DNA of 64,000 nucleotides from Vitellaria paradoxa (taxonomy: Eukaryota > Streptophyta > Magnoliopsida > Ericales > Sapotaceae). The notes under the pieces were generated by a model, which did not search any database, was not told where the DNA came from, and worked only from the letters and a program-made list of their open reading frames with translations. Where the stretch lies: contig CM034233.1 in NCBI GenBank assembly GCA_019916065.1, forward strand, positions 45,076,173 through 45,140,172, written 5' to 3'. Within the stretch, counting starts at the first letter, position 1, and each line of letters opens with the position of its first letter. Position numbers and translations under genes: made by a program. Positions 45,287 to 57,068 of this stretch are shown piece after piece.

Positions 45287-46326
45287 TGATTACACTTGAA
45301 AACTATAATTACAAGTCCTCAATTTTAACATGACACCGTGCATTTCATTAGTTTATTCATGTATTTTGTTAATTTTTAAACTAATTTGGTTTATTTTTCT
45401 TGAATGTAGGAAAAACAATGCAGTAAGTGCAATTAGGAGTGCTCAAAATGAAGAATTTGGAGAAGAAAAGCTCGCTGTGTGCTGACATAGAACTGTGGTC
45501 TGAACCAGTTCAGGACTACAGAAGGTAGAGCAGTGAAATTTGGAGATGGAAGCACATTGCGTATCGATTGTTACACAATGTTAGCGTAGATTACTTTCCT
45601 TGATTTAATTTCATAGGGAAGATGGAATGTTTGAATCACATTGTGTGCTAGTGTTTTGTAGATGAACACGCAAAAGCGTAAAAATCTACATTAGTCGTTC
45701 AAATCTAATTTTGCATTTAAAGAACCTTCGAAAACAAAAAACTTTTGATTATATTCCGATAATCATTGATAAAGGTTTTTGAATCTTGAACTTTCTTGAA
45801 AATCTTGAAACGAAGAAATTAGGTTTGAACCCATAAGTTTTTTATCAAGAAAACAATCTTTCCAATTTCATAATCCATTAAATGTGAGTATGAAATTGAG
45901 TATTGTGGACTTTTGAAAGAGCTTTAACAATGATATTTTCCAATTAATTTTTCCATTCAACGTGAAACTTTAATTGGTAATCAACGCACTGATATGATTT
46001 AATTCTATTCCACTTGAACTTGAATGTTAAATAAAGGGTTTTACTTCATTATCTTTAATTCGTAAATTAATCTTGTTTGCATTCTTGAAAGTAGTTACTA
46101 GCAGTTATTGTTACTTTTATTTGCTAGAACAAATTTAGGTCAATTGCTGAAAATCTTGTTTGATTTTGTTTCAAATCAATTCTCGAACTTAGGTGTAGAA
46201 AATCTTAAACATAGAAACTGAAACTTAGGTTCCCTGTGGATTCGACCTCGGACTCACCGAGTTAAAACTACATCTCACACCCTTGCACTTGGGGGTTAGT
46301 TTAGACGCACTATTTAGAAGCAGTCA
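45287..46326 (+). mobile_element. Element A 3' LTR, with internal deletion
   Basis: 1040 bp from TGATTACACTTG to GAAGCAGTCA. Near 45560 it jumps from the equivalent of 7551 to about 7910 in the 5' LTR, losing about 360 bp with palindromes and TATA. Otherwise close to the 5' LTR by eye. No gene. Confidence 0.88.
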
Positions 46327-46331
46327 GGCTC

Positions 46332-47158
46332 CTTGTGGCCTTGGACAATGATCCTAAACGACGACATTAGTTTATCGTTTTCGTTGGGTATTGGCCCATA
46401 GAAGACGATAACGTGTATGCACCCATCCCCCGATGACTTGTGTGGTTATGGTTATGCAATGTAATGATGAACAAATGATGAAGTGAGTATGGTTATTTGA
46501 TTGAATAATGGTTAGGTGATAAAATGATGATGAAATGTGATTTGAATTAAAGATTGGATTGTAAAACATAAGCATTAACCGAAATCAAATCTTAAATTAT
46601 GGCATTATTGAATGAATATATGTTTTCACCTAAATTGGCTACTTGTTGTGTTAATGAAATGTTATGACTCTAGAAAATGTTGAAGTGGATAACCTTACCT
46701 AAACAGCATTACATGACTAGATTGCATACCATATATGTTTGTTTAAGACATCGTGGGCACAAGTGGACCCGTGCTCACATCCCTACAGATTTTGATGCAG
46801 GAATAGGCCATAACAATCAAGTGGGCTAATGGGGTAGGACTAGAAGTGTGTGCATGAGCCCTACTAAGCTTAGCAAAGCTTTTAGTCTCTTAGTACAAGT
46901 TTTATTTGAAATTGTAATATCGTACAATGCTAGACTTATTCAATTTGGTTGTAATGGCCCTAAGGCCTAAGTTATATATTATGGGAATAGATTTGGAGTA
47001 TGTGACCTAGCAACAGTCAAGGTTTAACTTATGTTACCTTATCTTATGTCTTGGGCTCACTAGTTGATGTTGCGTTGCTCTGATCATGGGTGGTTATGTA
47101 GTGCATGTTATGTGTGTTTATTACTAACCCCTTGGGTCGCAAGATCCGGGGCGTGACC
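46332..47158 (+). mobile_element. B1 5' LTR, right part
   Basis: After TSD copy GGCTC (46327-46331) the LTR continues as at 15783 of B2 and ends GGGGCGTGACC. Primer site TGGTATTAGAGC (47162-47173, one mismatch to the initiator tRNA-Met complement) follows. No gene. Confidence 0.87.
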
Positions 47159-47285
47159 GGTTGGTATTAGAGCCTAGGTCAGAATGCCTAGGGACATAGA
47201 GATTCTTGCATCTCATATTGTATGTTTAGATAGTGTTGAATTTAAAGTTAATTATAAGATCTAATTGGTCTTGTATAAACTCTAG

Positions 47286-47878
47286 ATGGGGGTGGAAAAA
47301 AGGGAGAGCAGTAATACCAAAGCCCAATCAATTGAGGAAGAGATTGTGTGGCCCGATGATGATGTGTTTACCCAAGTAGCCACCGAGGGTTTAGCTGAAA
47401 CACAACCCTAGAACGTGTCAAGAGATATGACAGGGATAAACTTCATGCCAACAACAGTAGATAATCATATGGTACCTTACTTGGGATGTTGTACTTAGTT
47501 TCATATCCAACGCATTATCCGTATCAATATATGATGCCTTACCTGGTGCCTTACTAGTTTCAGTTTGCACCCCCAGTGATAGTAGTATAGAATGTGACCT
47601 TGATCATGCCTACCACTTCAACAAGTCCAACCATGACACTAGATACAGTGACAGAACCAAACCCAGGCAACCAAGATACCTCATATGAAGGTAGCACTAG
47701 CATTGGGGAGATAGGTGAAAGCTCTAGTATTGAGGAAGATCATCTGCAAAGAGTATGTGGAGGTTGTCATAGGCTGGGATATATACGTTATAGATGTCCT
47801 AGGCAATGCATCAAATGTTGTACTTCTTGTAGCTGGAGGGGGCACACTCGTGGCTCTTGCACTTATCATAGAAATTGA
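47286..47878 (+). pseudogene. ORF0 of B1, frameshifted
   Basis: Same protein as at 16742 and 51320. ATG 47286, 'EEEIVWPDDDVFTQVATEG', a stop at 'ETQP*NVS', one or more frameshifts near 47480-47560, then an open C-terminal part with CGGCHRLGYIRYRC (Tyr for His) and CTSCSWRGHTRGSC (CX2CX4HX4C), ending TGA at 47876. Length 593 bp, not divisible by three. Confidence 0.6.
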
Positions 47879-48183
47879 AATGTAAAAATGTGAAGGGGAA
47901 GATTTTGGAAAGGCAATTCCCCTAGTAGTAATCAGAGTGGCTATTAGTCTAATGACTAGTGTTATATTATGTACTCTTTTAATTCTAGTTAGTAGAGTAA
48001 TTTGACACCTTGTAATGTTGGAACTCTTGCTGTAGTATTAATGGATGCGAGATGGTGTTGTTATGTGGTACCTTTATGAATGTATTGAATTATTATTTTA
48101 TTATTGAATGAACTTATGTTCCATCATGATCTTAGAGGTTGATTTAATTCTACTATCTTATGCTTTGTTATACCTTAGATAAA

Positions 48184-48374
48184 ATGCCACCGTGAGAAAT
48201 GGGGGTTAGAGTCCGAGGCCGAGATCATGGCTGAGGTTGAGGTAAAGGAAGAGGACGGGGAGATGTACCTATTCAACAGGAACAGGATACACATCGAAGT
48301 GCAGTGGCTGAGGCACAATAGAATAACTTAGGAGAGGAAGAGGTGTAGTCAAGGGCACCAGAGATTCAGCAACC
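48184..48374 (+). pseudogene. gag: B1 gag, first 190 bp only
   Basis: ATG 48184, Arg/Gly-rich N-terminus with stops, 'IQQEQDTHRSAVAEAQ'. Here CAG is kept where B2 and C have TAG. Cut by C at 48374; left TSD candidate CAACC (48370-48374). The remainder lies beyond the window. Confidence 0.75.
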
Positions 48375-48547
48375 TATAATACCCTGAATTTTCATGTTAA
48401 TATAATTTGATGGTTTTAACATGTTTTGTGCATGTTAGTATGTTAATTAAGTAAGTTAGTCATTAAAGATGACTTGGGGGTGTGAATTTTGGAGGAATTG
48501 GGCAAAATAGCTCAAAAGTCAGCATTTTGACTCAGGGGCATGCAGAG

Positions 48548-48636
48548 GGGTGCCCAGGGTAAAGAAGTGGCGCCCAAGGTAGAGGAGGGGTGCCCATGAG
48601 TCTAGGATGGGCACCCATGGTCCATGAGGGGTGCCC
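48548..48636 (+). repeat. GGGYRCCC palindrome array 1, C 5' LTR
   Basis: Sites start at 48548, 48568, 48588, 48609 and 48629; steps 20, 20, 21, 20 bp. Variants are GGGTGCCC, TGGCGCCC and GGGCACCC: the central CG has mostly become TG or CA. The array ends about 130 bp upstream of the TATA run. The 3' LTR has about 41 bp less here (57252-57306). Confidence 0.85.
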
Positions 48637-49417
48637 CACTTGTACAGAAAATCAGCAGAAGGGTGTTCTCTGCATTTTCCAGCCAAGACTTAACCCTATT
48701 GACACCTATAGTAGCTAGGGGTGAGGGAAGGCCTAAGAATTACTATTTAGAGGTTTTAAATATTGATAATATATATATATTAGATTGATTTGATGCAAGA
48801 GAGAGAGAGAGAAGTTGCTCGGGAGAAGGAGAACCGGGTGAGAAGTAAAAGAAGAGCAAAGGAAGACCAAAGGAGGAACCGGTTGGGTTTTCAAAGGTAG
48901 GTCTTCCGAATCTTCATAGAATTCAAATTCCTTTTACAAGATTGAAATTAGAACCCTAAGAAACCTTCATATGTTATTCATTTTTAGTTTTGATCAAGGA
49001 GGGAGGAGATTGACCTCATCAAAGTTTGAGGGTTTGGAAGCTCAAGGCACCCCTTTGTTGATCTATCTTTTTACCACTCAAGGTAGGGATTTCTAGTCTC
49101 ATCTTAGCATATATGAGATGTATTTGAGCTAGTAAACACTTCTATGAAATTTATTTAAGATTTGGAAACCTTGGAAGTGGAGTTTGTGTGGATGAATGGT
49201 TGTGTGTATATATATGTATAGGTTGGAGCTAGATTTTTGTATTGAAGAAATGAATGGATTAAAATTTGTTTTGATGGACTTTTTGGACTCTTCTAGGTCC
49301 TAGACAACTCAAGAAAAAATAAGGTATTAGGTTAGATATTGGATTGGGCAAAGTTTGGAACCCAAAAATGTGCCTTAGAGCTTGAACTGGAGCAAAGTAG
49401 CTTTCTGGACAACAGAG

Positions 49418-49570
49418 GGGCGCCCATGGGTTTTGGTGGGGCGCCCATGGCCCTTGAGGGGCGCCCATGATCTTATGTGTGGCGCCCATGGCCCTTGAGG
49501 GGCGCCCATGATCTTATGTGGGGCACCCATGACCCCTCAGGGGCGCCCATGAACTTTTGGAGGGGCGCCC
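49418..49570 (+). repeat. GGGCGCCC palindrome array 2, C 5' LTR
   Basis: Eight sites start at 49418, 49439, 49459, 49480, 49500, 49521, 49541 and 49563; steps are 20-22 bp throughout. Six keep GGGCGCCC, one is TGGCGCCC, one GGGCACCC. The 3' LTR copy (58089-58200) has six sites with the same steps. Confidence 0.9.
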
Positions 49571-51193
49571 ACAGAGACCAGAACACCTTTCCTGATTTTT
49601 CTTAACTTGACTTCCTACCTTAGGATTATGAAGGGGTTGGTAACATGTTTGTGTGTAGAACTTTTATTTGATTAATTGCATGGATTTTAAAATGGAAATG
49701 AGCTCTTAAAAGTGATTAAGGGTTGATTATCTTAAACCTATGGGATTAAGCTTGTAAAGAGGGATGCTTGCTATCATGAATGAAATGAATTGGAAGCCTA
49801 CTTTGAGACAAGGGTCTTAAACAAATTGAATTGTGAATATACCTTAATGTAAACTAAATGTTAAAGTGTATGAACTTGTGATTGCTTTAATGAATTGTGA
49901 TTTGGCAAAAGGGAGCTCATGTTTATAACATTGAAAGAGGTTAAATGTTTAATGATGCTTACTAAATGTTGTTATGTAATGAATCCTAGAATGAACCAGA
50001 ATGTGGATTTGTGTTGTGGAAATGTATATGATGTTGAATGTGGACCTGTGAATAATGAGATGTGATGTGATGAATGATTTTTTGTGTGACGGTGGCCGTG
50101 GTGGGGTGTGGTAAATGGGAAGGGTTTAAGATTACCCTTGGGTTGAGAGTCCCAGAACCTGCGCAGGGTTTGGTGTCAATGCCACTGGGTTAGTAGCCCA
50201 CAACATTGTGAGTGTATGGGTTACCAGTGACCTTGGATTGTGATCCTAAATGATGGTGTTTGGTTTGTCGTTTCCATTGGGTCTGGACCCATAAAAGACG
50301 GTGTTGTGTATACACCCAACCCCCGATGAATTGTGTGACTATGGTTGTGTGATGGATTGTTGGAATGTGATAATATGGATGTGAATACATGATTAAATGT
50401 TGAATTTGTGATAATGTGGTTGGGAATGTGACTAGATGTAATGTTAGGAAATTCAATAATGAAAATTGTTTGGAATTGAATGTTACATTGTGATGTTGTT
50501 GAATGTCAATAGATGCTGTAAATATGGTTATGTGGTCAATTTTGATTAAACATTAAAAAGTGAATTGAAATGTGATTTGAGACTTAAGAATGAGAATCTA
50601 AAGATTAAGTATTGGTTGGAATTGTATTTCTTTTTACAATATTGTTGTGTATAAATGTGCATAGTCTAACTTGGTGATGTCAATGAATGATTTTGACTTT
50701 AGAGTATAGGTGGTAACTAGATACATCATAGAATGCTTGCATGTGTGGAATACATATCATATATGTTTGTTTGAGACTTGTGGGCACAAATGGACCCATG
50801 CTCACATCCCTACAGACTTTGATGCAGGTACAAGCAATAACAATCAAATGGGTTGATGTGTTGGGACTAGGAGGTTATGCTTGAGCCCTACCAAGCTTAT
50901 CCAAGCTCTTGGTCATCTAGTTTAAATTTCTTTTGGGAATTTTAACGTTGTACATTTATGAACTCTTTCAATTTGGTTGTAATGGCCATAAGGCCTAAGT
51001 TATGTAATTTGGGAATGGTGTATGTGGTTGGTGACATGGCAATAGTCAAGGTTAAACTCAAGTTATTCTATCATATTTCTTGGGCTCACTAGCTTATGTT
51101 GCGTTGCTCTGATTATGGGATTGGTTATGTTTATGCATATTGTGTGTGTTTATCACTCACCCCTCGGGTCACGAGATCCGGGGCGTGATAGGT

Positions 51194-51205
51194 TGGTATC
51201 AGAGA
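51194..51205 (+). promoter_or_regulatory. Primer binding site of C (initiator tRNA-Met)
   Basis: TGGTATCAGAGA; 11 of 12 nt complement the initiator tRNA-Met 3' end, 3 bp after the LTR. Confidence 0.9.
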
Positions 51206-51319
51206 ACTAGTTCAGAATACCTAGGGACATGGAAAGTCTTGCATCTCATATTGCATGCTTGAATGTGATAAGATTAAATTTTTATCTTGGAATCTAACTT
51301 GTCCTGTTTAAATTTTTAG

Positions 51320-51916
51320 ATGGGATTTGAGAAAGGGGAGAGTAGTGGTACTAAGGCCCCATCAGTGAAGGAAGAGATAGTGTAGCCTAGTGATGACATC
51401 TTTACCCAAGTGGCAACTGAGGGTCTAACTGAGGCCCAACCCCAGAATGTGACAGGGAGTATAGAAGGGATAAGCAGGGTACTAACAACTTTAGGTCATC
51501 AAATGGTATCCTACTATGGGATGCTATACCCAGTTGAATATCCAACACCTTATCCATATCAGAGTGTGATGCCTTATCAGATACCTGTTCAGTACCAGTC
51601 TGCTTACCCGGTGATGCTAGTACAGAATGTGACTGTGATTGTACCTACTCTTTCAGCAAATCTAACCATGACCCCAGACGTGGTAATAGAACCCAACCCA
51701 AACAGTCAGAATGTTAATTCACATGAGGTTAGCACTAATGTTGGGGAGATGGATGGAAGCTCTAATAGTGAGGAAGATCGTCTGCAAGGAGTGTGTGCTG
51801 GTTGTCGTAGGCATGGATGGATACGCTATCGGTGCCCTCAGCAATGTATCAAGTGCTATACTTATTGTGGTAGGAGGGGGCACTCTCGTAGCTCTTACCC
51901 GTATCGTAGGAATTGA
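51320..51916 (+). CDS. ORF0 of C: extra ORF between primer site and gag, zinc-knuckle-like
   Basis: 199 codons from ATG 51320 (MGFEKGESSG) to TGA 51914, exactly the B2 length. One TAG at 51383 replaces Trp of 'EEIVWP', leaving the rest open. Middle Tyr/Pro-rich ('YPTPYPYQSVMPYQIP'), then 'QNVTVIVPTLSANLTMTPDV' and an acidic Ser-rich part. The tail has CAGCRRHGWIRYRC (Trp for His), CPQQCIKC and CYTYCGRRGHSRSSYPYR, in which the last Cys of the good knuckle has become Tyr. Same unknown function as in B2; most substitutions against B2 keep residue class, which hints at past selection but was not tested. Confidence 0.6.
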
Positions 51917-52223
51917 GATGTAAGAATGTAAAGGGAAAATTTTGGAAAGGCAATTCCCTTAGTGGTAATCGGAATGGTTGATGGTCTAAGGACTTATGCT
52001 ATGTTGTGAACTCTTTTAATTTCAGTCAGTAGAGTAACTTGGGAACTTGTAATGTTGGAACTTTTGTGGTATTACTAATGGAAGTAAGAAGTTGTTGTTA
52101 TGTTGAACCTTTATGAATGTATTAAACTGATGTATTGTTATTATGAGATGAAGTTATGCTCTATCATAAGCATAGATGTCGATCTAATATTGTTATTTTG
52201 TGCTTTGATATAATTTAGATATA

Positions 52224-53591
52224 ATGTCGCCGCGTGCAAAGGGAGTTAGAGGCCGAGACCGAGGCCGAGGTAATGACCGAGGTAGGGGTAGAGGGAGAGA
52301 ACATTCTCCTGTTCAGCAAGAATAGGAAACACATCAAAGTGCAGTGGCTGAGGCACCACCTATTGCACAACGGGATGACCTAGGAGAGGAAGAGGTACAG
52401 TCTAGGACACCAGAGGCTCAACAACCAGCAGCTATGGATGCTGGAGCAGTATTACAGCAATTGGCGGCAGCTATGGCCGCAATAGCAGGAGGGGCTCGAG
52501 TTGGACCCCAAACACAAGTGCAAGCAGGCCCAACTGCTTTGGAGAAATTTAGGAGGATGAAGCCTCCAACTTATGATGGTGTGGCTAACACAGATGTGGC
52601 AGAGCAGTTCTTGGAGGAATGCGAGAAGATATTAGTAGCAATGGAGATTACTGATCCATCTACTCGCATTATGCTGACAGTTTTTCAATTGGTGGGAAGG
52701 GTGTCAGCCTGGTAGTCTAGTTTAAAGGACACAGGAGGATCAGCAGATCTCACTTAGGAAAGGTTCAAGGAGAAGTTCAGGGATCACTTCTTCCCTCAAT
52801 CTTTAAGGGATGCTAAGAGGGAGGAATTTGCTGGGTTGATACAAGGGACAATGTCAGTGTTGGAGTATGAGAGGAAATTCTCAGACCTATCAAAGTATGC
52901 GCCTGAGTTGGTTTCCACTACTCATTTGAAATGCAGGAGGTTTGAGAGGGGATTGAGACCAACTCTGAGGAACAAAATGGTGATGTTGGGGCTAGAGGAT
53001 TATGAGACTTTGGTAAATCGGGCCATGACAGTGGAAAGGGACTTGAATGAGACCAAAGTTATCTATGAAAGCTGACGAGGCAAGACCATAGGGACTCAAC
53101 TAGGAGTTAGCAGAAAAATAGCTAAGGGTAACTCATCCACTTCACAGATGCAATTATCCTACCAGGAGAGTACAACACCTAGACCATCAAGGAAATTTGA
53201 AAGCACTTCTCAAAGGTTGATTATATGTTTTAATTGCAAGCAACCAAGGCATAAGAGCACTGAATGCCCTAAGGCTAGAGGACAAAATGAATCCATAAGG
53301 CAGATGAGAAGCGGACAGGGTGGAGATGAGATAGTGTGTTATGGGTGTGGAAAGACAAGGTATATTCAGAAGTTTTGCCCTCAAAGTCAGCAGGGTGTAG
53401 GAAGAAGGATGACACAACCTAGACAGTGGTTACAGGGAGCCCGCCCATCAGCCTCCCAATCAGTACAGCAGCAATATTAGCAGAGGAGTGTCCCACAAAA
53501 GACGATGCAAGCTGGAACATCGCAACAGTCAAGGGTGAACCCGCCGAGACAAAGGTTTGGTCAGCCACAGAATATTTAGCCACAGGGTAGA
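52224..53591 (+). pseudogene. gag: C gag (chromovirus), broken by stops
   Basis: ATG 52224 with an Arg/Gly-rich N-terminus (RGRDRGRGNDRGRGRGRG), TAG at 52323, then 'AGAVLQQLAAAMAAIAGGAR', 'ALEKFRRMKPPTYDGVANTD', 'STRIMLTVFQLVGRVSAW', two TAG codons replacing Trp (near 52713 and 52757), 'FRDHFFPQSLRDAKREEF', 'MSVLEYERKFSDLSKYAPEL'. Zinc knuckles: CFNCKQPRHKSTEC and CYGCGKTRYIQKFC (Tyr for His). A Gln/Arg-rich linker passes in the same frame into protease, so gag-pol was probably one ORF. Confidence 0.87.
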
Positions 53592-56500
53592 GTGTTTGCA
53601 GTGGCACAACAGGAAGCGCCAGCTAAGCCATTGGTGACAAGAGGTATTTTTCGTGTCTATTCATCAAATGCCATTGTACTCTTAGACATAGGAGCATCCC
53701 ATTCATTTGTCGCCGCGTCATTTGTGTATGCCTTGGGATTGGATGTTAGCCCCTTGGAATTGTTTTTTATGTGTTGAGACCCCCATAGCGGGATTTTCTT
53801 CTTTGACCCAAGTGTGTAAGAGATGTGAACTAAGGGTAACTAATGTATTTGATGGGCGAGAGTTCGTCTCAACTTTTGACTTAATTGTATTGGAAATGAG
53901 GGGTTTTGATGTCATACTTGGAATGGATTGGCTTATGTCCTACCAAGCTATGATTGATTGTAATAAGCGTAAGGTGACCTTAACTATGCCAGAGGGGGAT
54001 CAAATTCGCTTCTTTACAGACCGGTGTAAAACAAGAGAAGCATCGCTTTTGAAAAGTCGGAGAAAAGATGAATTGTGTAGTCTGTTTGCTTGCATGGTTA
54101 TAGAAGAAGAGGACGGGGAATAGAGAGTTGAATTGCCTAGAGTTGTGAATGAATTTCCTGAGGTGTTTCCTGAAGAGATATTTGGGTTGCCACCTGAAAG
54201 GGAAGTGGAGTTTTGCATTGACCTAGTTCTGGGCACCGAACCTATCTCCATTCCACCCTACAGGTTGGCACCGGTAGAGTTAGCAGAATTGAAGACACAG
54301 GTGGAGGAATTATTGGCCAAGGGATTCATCCGGCCAAGCACTTCACCTTGGGGTGCGCCGGCATTATTTGCAGCTAAGAAAGATGGGACTTTGAGAATGT
54401 GTGTTGATTACAGGAAATTGAACAAGGTGACCATTAAGAATAGATACCCATTGCCAAGAATCGACGATTTGTTTGATCAGTTGAAGGGATCAATGGTGTT
54501 TTCAAAGATTGATCTATGATCCAGGTAGCATCAAGTGAGGATAAGGAAAGAAGACATTCCAAAGACGGCATTCAGGACTCGGTATGGTCATTATGAGTTT
54601 CTGGTTATGCCTTTTGGTTTAACAAATGCACCGGCAGTCTTTATGGACTTAATGAATCGAGTCTTTAAAGATTACTTGGATGAGTTTGTGGTGGTGTTCA
54701 TAGATGATGTCTTGGTATATTCTAAGTCAGAAGAAGAACATGAACAACATTTGAGGCATGTACTACGAAGGTTGAAAGATCATCAGTTATATGCTAAGCT
54801 GAGCAAATGTGAGTTCTGGCTTAGAAAGGTTAAATTTCTAGGACTTGTGGTCTTATAGGAAGGAGTAGCAATGGACCCATCCAAAATTGAAGCTGTCTTG
54901 GAATGGTCTCAACCGAAGTCCGTATTTGAGATCCGCAGTTTCCTTGGGTTAGCAGGATACTATAGAAGGTTTGTCTCGAATTTTTCTAGATTAGCGGCCC
55001 CGCTAACAAGATTAACCCGAAAGGGGATCAAATTTGAATGGAGTGATGTATGTGAAAGATCATTTCAAGAGATAAAAAACGATTGACTACTGCACCAGTG
55101 TTGGTTATCCCAGAGAGGGGAGCCGGTTACTTGGTGTATTGTGATGCGTCACGGGAAGGACTTGGGTGTGTTCTTATGCAGAATGGGCGAGTGGTGGCTT
55201 ATGGGTCAAGATAGTTGAAGAATCATGAAAAGAATTATCCGGTGCATGATTTGGAGTTGGCAGTAGTCATTTTTGCCCTAAAGAGTTGGAGACATTACTT
55301 ATATGGTGAGAAATTTGAAGTATTCTCAGACCACAAAAGTTTGAAGTACATTTTTACTTAGAAAGACCTAAATTTGAGGCAATGGCGGTGGATGGAATAT
55401 ATGGAGGATTATGACTTTGAATTGCATTATCATCCAGGCAAAGCAAATGTAGTTGCAGATGCCTTAAGCAGGAAGAGTAGAAGAATGATGGCTTGTATAG
55501 CAGTTAAAGAATGGGAAATGATGGAGACATTAAATGAGTTTGAATTAGAACTTAAAGAGGGAGAGGAGCAAGGGATGTTGCATACTATTGTCACCCAGCC
55601 AGCCTTAATCAATAGAGTAATTGAGGCTCAGAAGTTAGATGAGGAAGCTAATGATGTTTGTAATAAAATAAAGGATCAGGTGGATATTCCGGGCTGGGCA
55701 GTGGGTGATGATGGAGTGGTCAAATACCAAGGGAGAATCTTTGTGCTCTCCTCTGTTAGAGAGGAAGTCTTGAGGGATTTCATCATTCTAGGCTAGCAGT
55801 GCATCCGGGGAGGACAAAAATGTATCATGACTTAAAGAGACAGTTTTATTGGGCAGGAATGAAGAAGGATGTGGCGGAGTTCATTAGCAAGTGTCTTACT
55901 TGTCAGCAGGTGAAGGCAGAGCATCAAAGACCGGCTGGATTGTTACAGCCTTTGCCAATATCTAAGTGGAAGTGGGAAAATGTGACCATGGATTTTGTGT
56001 CAGGGTTGCCAAAGACAAAAAGAGGTTGTGATGCTATATGGGTGATTGTTGATCGGTTGACCAAGTCAGCTCATTTCTTGCCAATGCGAATGACGGACTC
56101 AATGGACTCTTTGGCCCGATTATACATTCGGGAAATTGTGAGGTTGCATGGAACGCCAGTGTCTATTGTCTCAGACTGGGACTCCCGTTTCATTTCTCGA
56201 TTTTGGCAGAGTTTTCAAGCAGACATGGGGGCAGAGTTGTGTTTTAGTACGGCTTATCATCCCCAAACTGATGGACAGTCAGAACGAACAATTCAGATTT
56301 TAGAAGACATGCTTTGAGCTTGTGTGTTGGACTTCAAGGGTAGTTGGGAGGATCATTTGCCACTAGTGGAGTTTGCTTATAATAACAGTTACCAGGCTAG
56401 CATTGAAATGGCACCATTTGAGGCACTGTATGGAAGACCATGTAGATCCCCGGTGTGTTGGACCCAAGTTGGAGAAGCGGCCATGATTGGGCCAGAATTA

Positions 56501-57028
56501 GTTCAGGAAACTAATGATAAGATCAAGGTAATTAGGCAAAGACTAGAGACAACACATAGTCGCCAGAAGAGTTATGCAGATCAAAGAAGGAGACCCTTGG
56601 AGTTTCAGGTGGGAGATCACGTATTTCTAAAAGTGTCGCCACGGAAGAGATAGTACAGATTTAGCAAACAAGGGAAGTTATCTCCTAGATACATTGCCCC
56701 GTTTGAAATATTAGCAAGAGTTGGAGAGGTTGCTTACCGGTTGGCATTGCCACCCCAAATGTCTGGAGTGCACAAAGTCTTTCATGTCTCTATGTTACGT
56801 AAGTACATTCCAGACCCTACTCATGTGCTGAATTGGATTGAGTTGGAAATAGACTCGGATGTGAAGTATAAAGTGCAACCGGTTCAGATTTTGGATGCTC
56901 GAGACCAAGTGCTACGGGGTAAAACAATTCCTTTGGTTCGAGTGTTATGGAAACATCATGGAGTGGAAGAATCAACTTGGGAACGTGAGCTCGAGATGCA
57001 GGAACGCTATCCACATTTGTTTTCTTAA
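53592..57028 (+). pseudogene. pol: C pol: protease, RT, RNase H, integrase, chromodomain-like tail
   Basis: Full domain order, three frames. Protease 'AIVLLDIGASHSFVAASF' (DTG is DIG), with a +1 shift in the T-run near 53766. RT: '[20 protein letters not shown]', TGA 54517 in 'KIDL*S', '[19 protein letters not shown]', catalytic FIDD near 54700. One base lost in the A-run near 55078. RNase H: 'VYCDASREGLGCVLMQNGR', TAG 55212 and 55359, '[13 protein letters not shown]'. Integrase: 'KCLTCQQ', '[18 protein letters not shown]', '[16 protein letters not shown]', '[18 protein letters not shown]', TGA in place of Arg near 56315. Tail: 'VQILDARDQVLRGKTIPLVR', 'HHGVEESTWERELEMQ', TAA 57026. Inactive but few lesions per kb. 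Confidence 0.92.
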
Positions 57029-57068
57029 GGTTATGTTGTGTACTAAATTTTGAGGGAAAAATTTTTTT

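Larger units (their letters stand above)
7283..46326 (+). mobile_element. Element A, Athila-type LTR retrotransposon, interrupted by B2
   Basis: LTRs at 7283-8679 and 45287-46326 bound gag (9060), protease, RT fragment and integrase fragment (to 13135), then after B2 an env-position ORF (41684), a small acidic ORF (42952) and a long 3' untranslated region. TSD GGCTT/GGCTC differs at one base. Own sequence is about 11.5 kb once B2 is removed. tRNA-Asp primer site, gag and integrase motifs point to the Athila branch of Ty3/gypsy. All ORFs are broken. Confidence 0.88.
48375..51190 (+). mobile_element. C 5' LTR
   Basis: Starts TATAATACCCTGAAT (TG decayed to TA; 3' LTR has TGTAATACCCC) and ends GGGGCGTGATA. 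2816 bp. TATA run 48763-48781 and GA repeat at 48797-48812. Two palindrome arrays (48548-48636, 49418-49570). The terminal 40 bp (51151-51190) can fold as TATCAC...GTGATA. No gene. Confidence 0.9.

Noticed and set aside
49418..49570. CRISPR-like array
   Set aside because: The repeat core is only 8 bp, spacers are about 12 bp and similar to one another, there is no cas gene and the context is a plant LTR.
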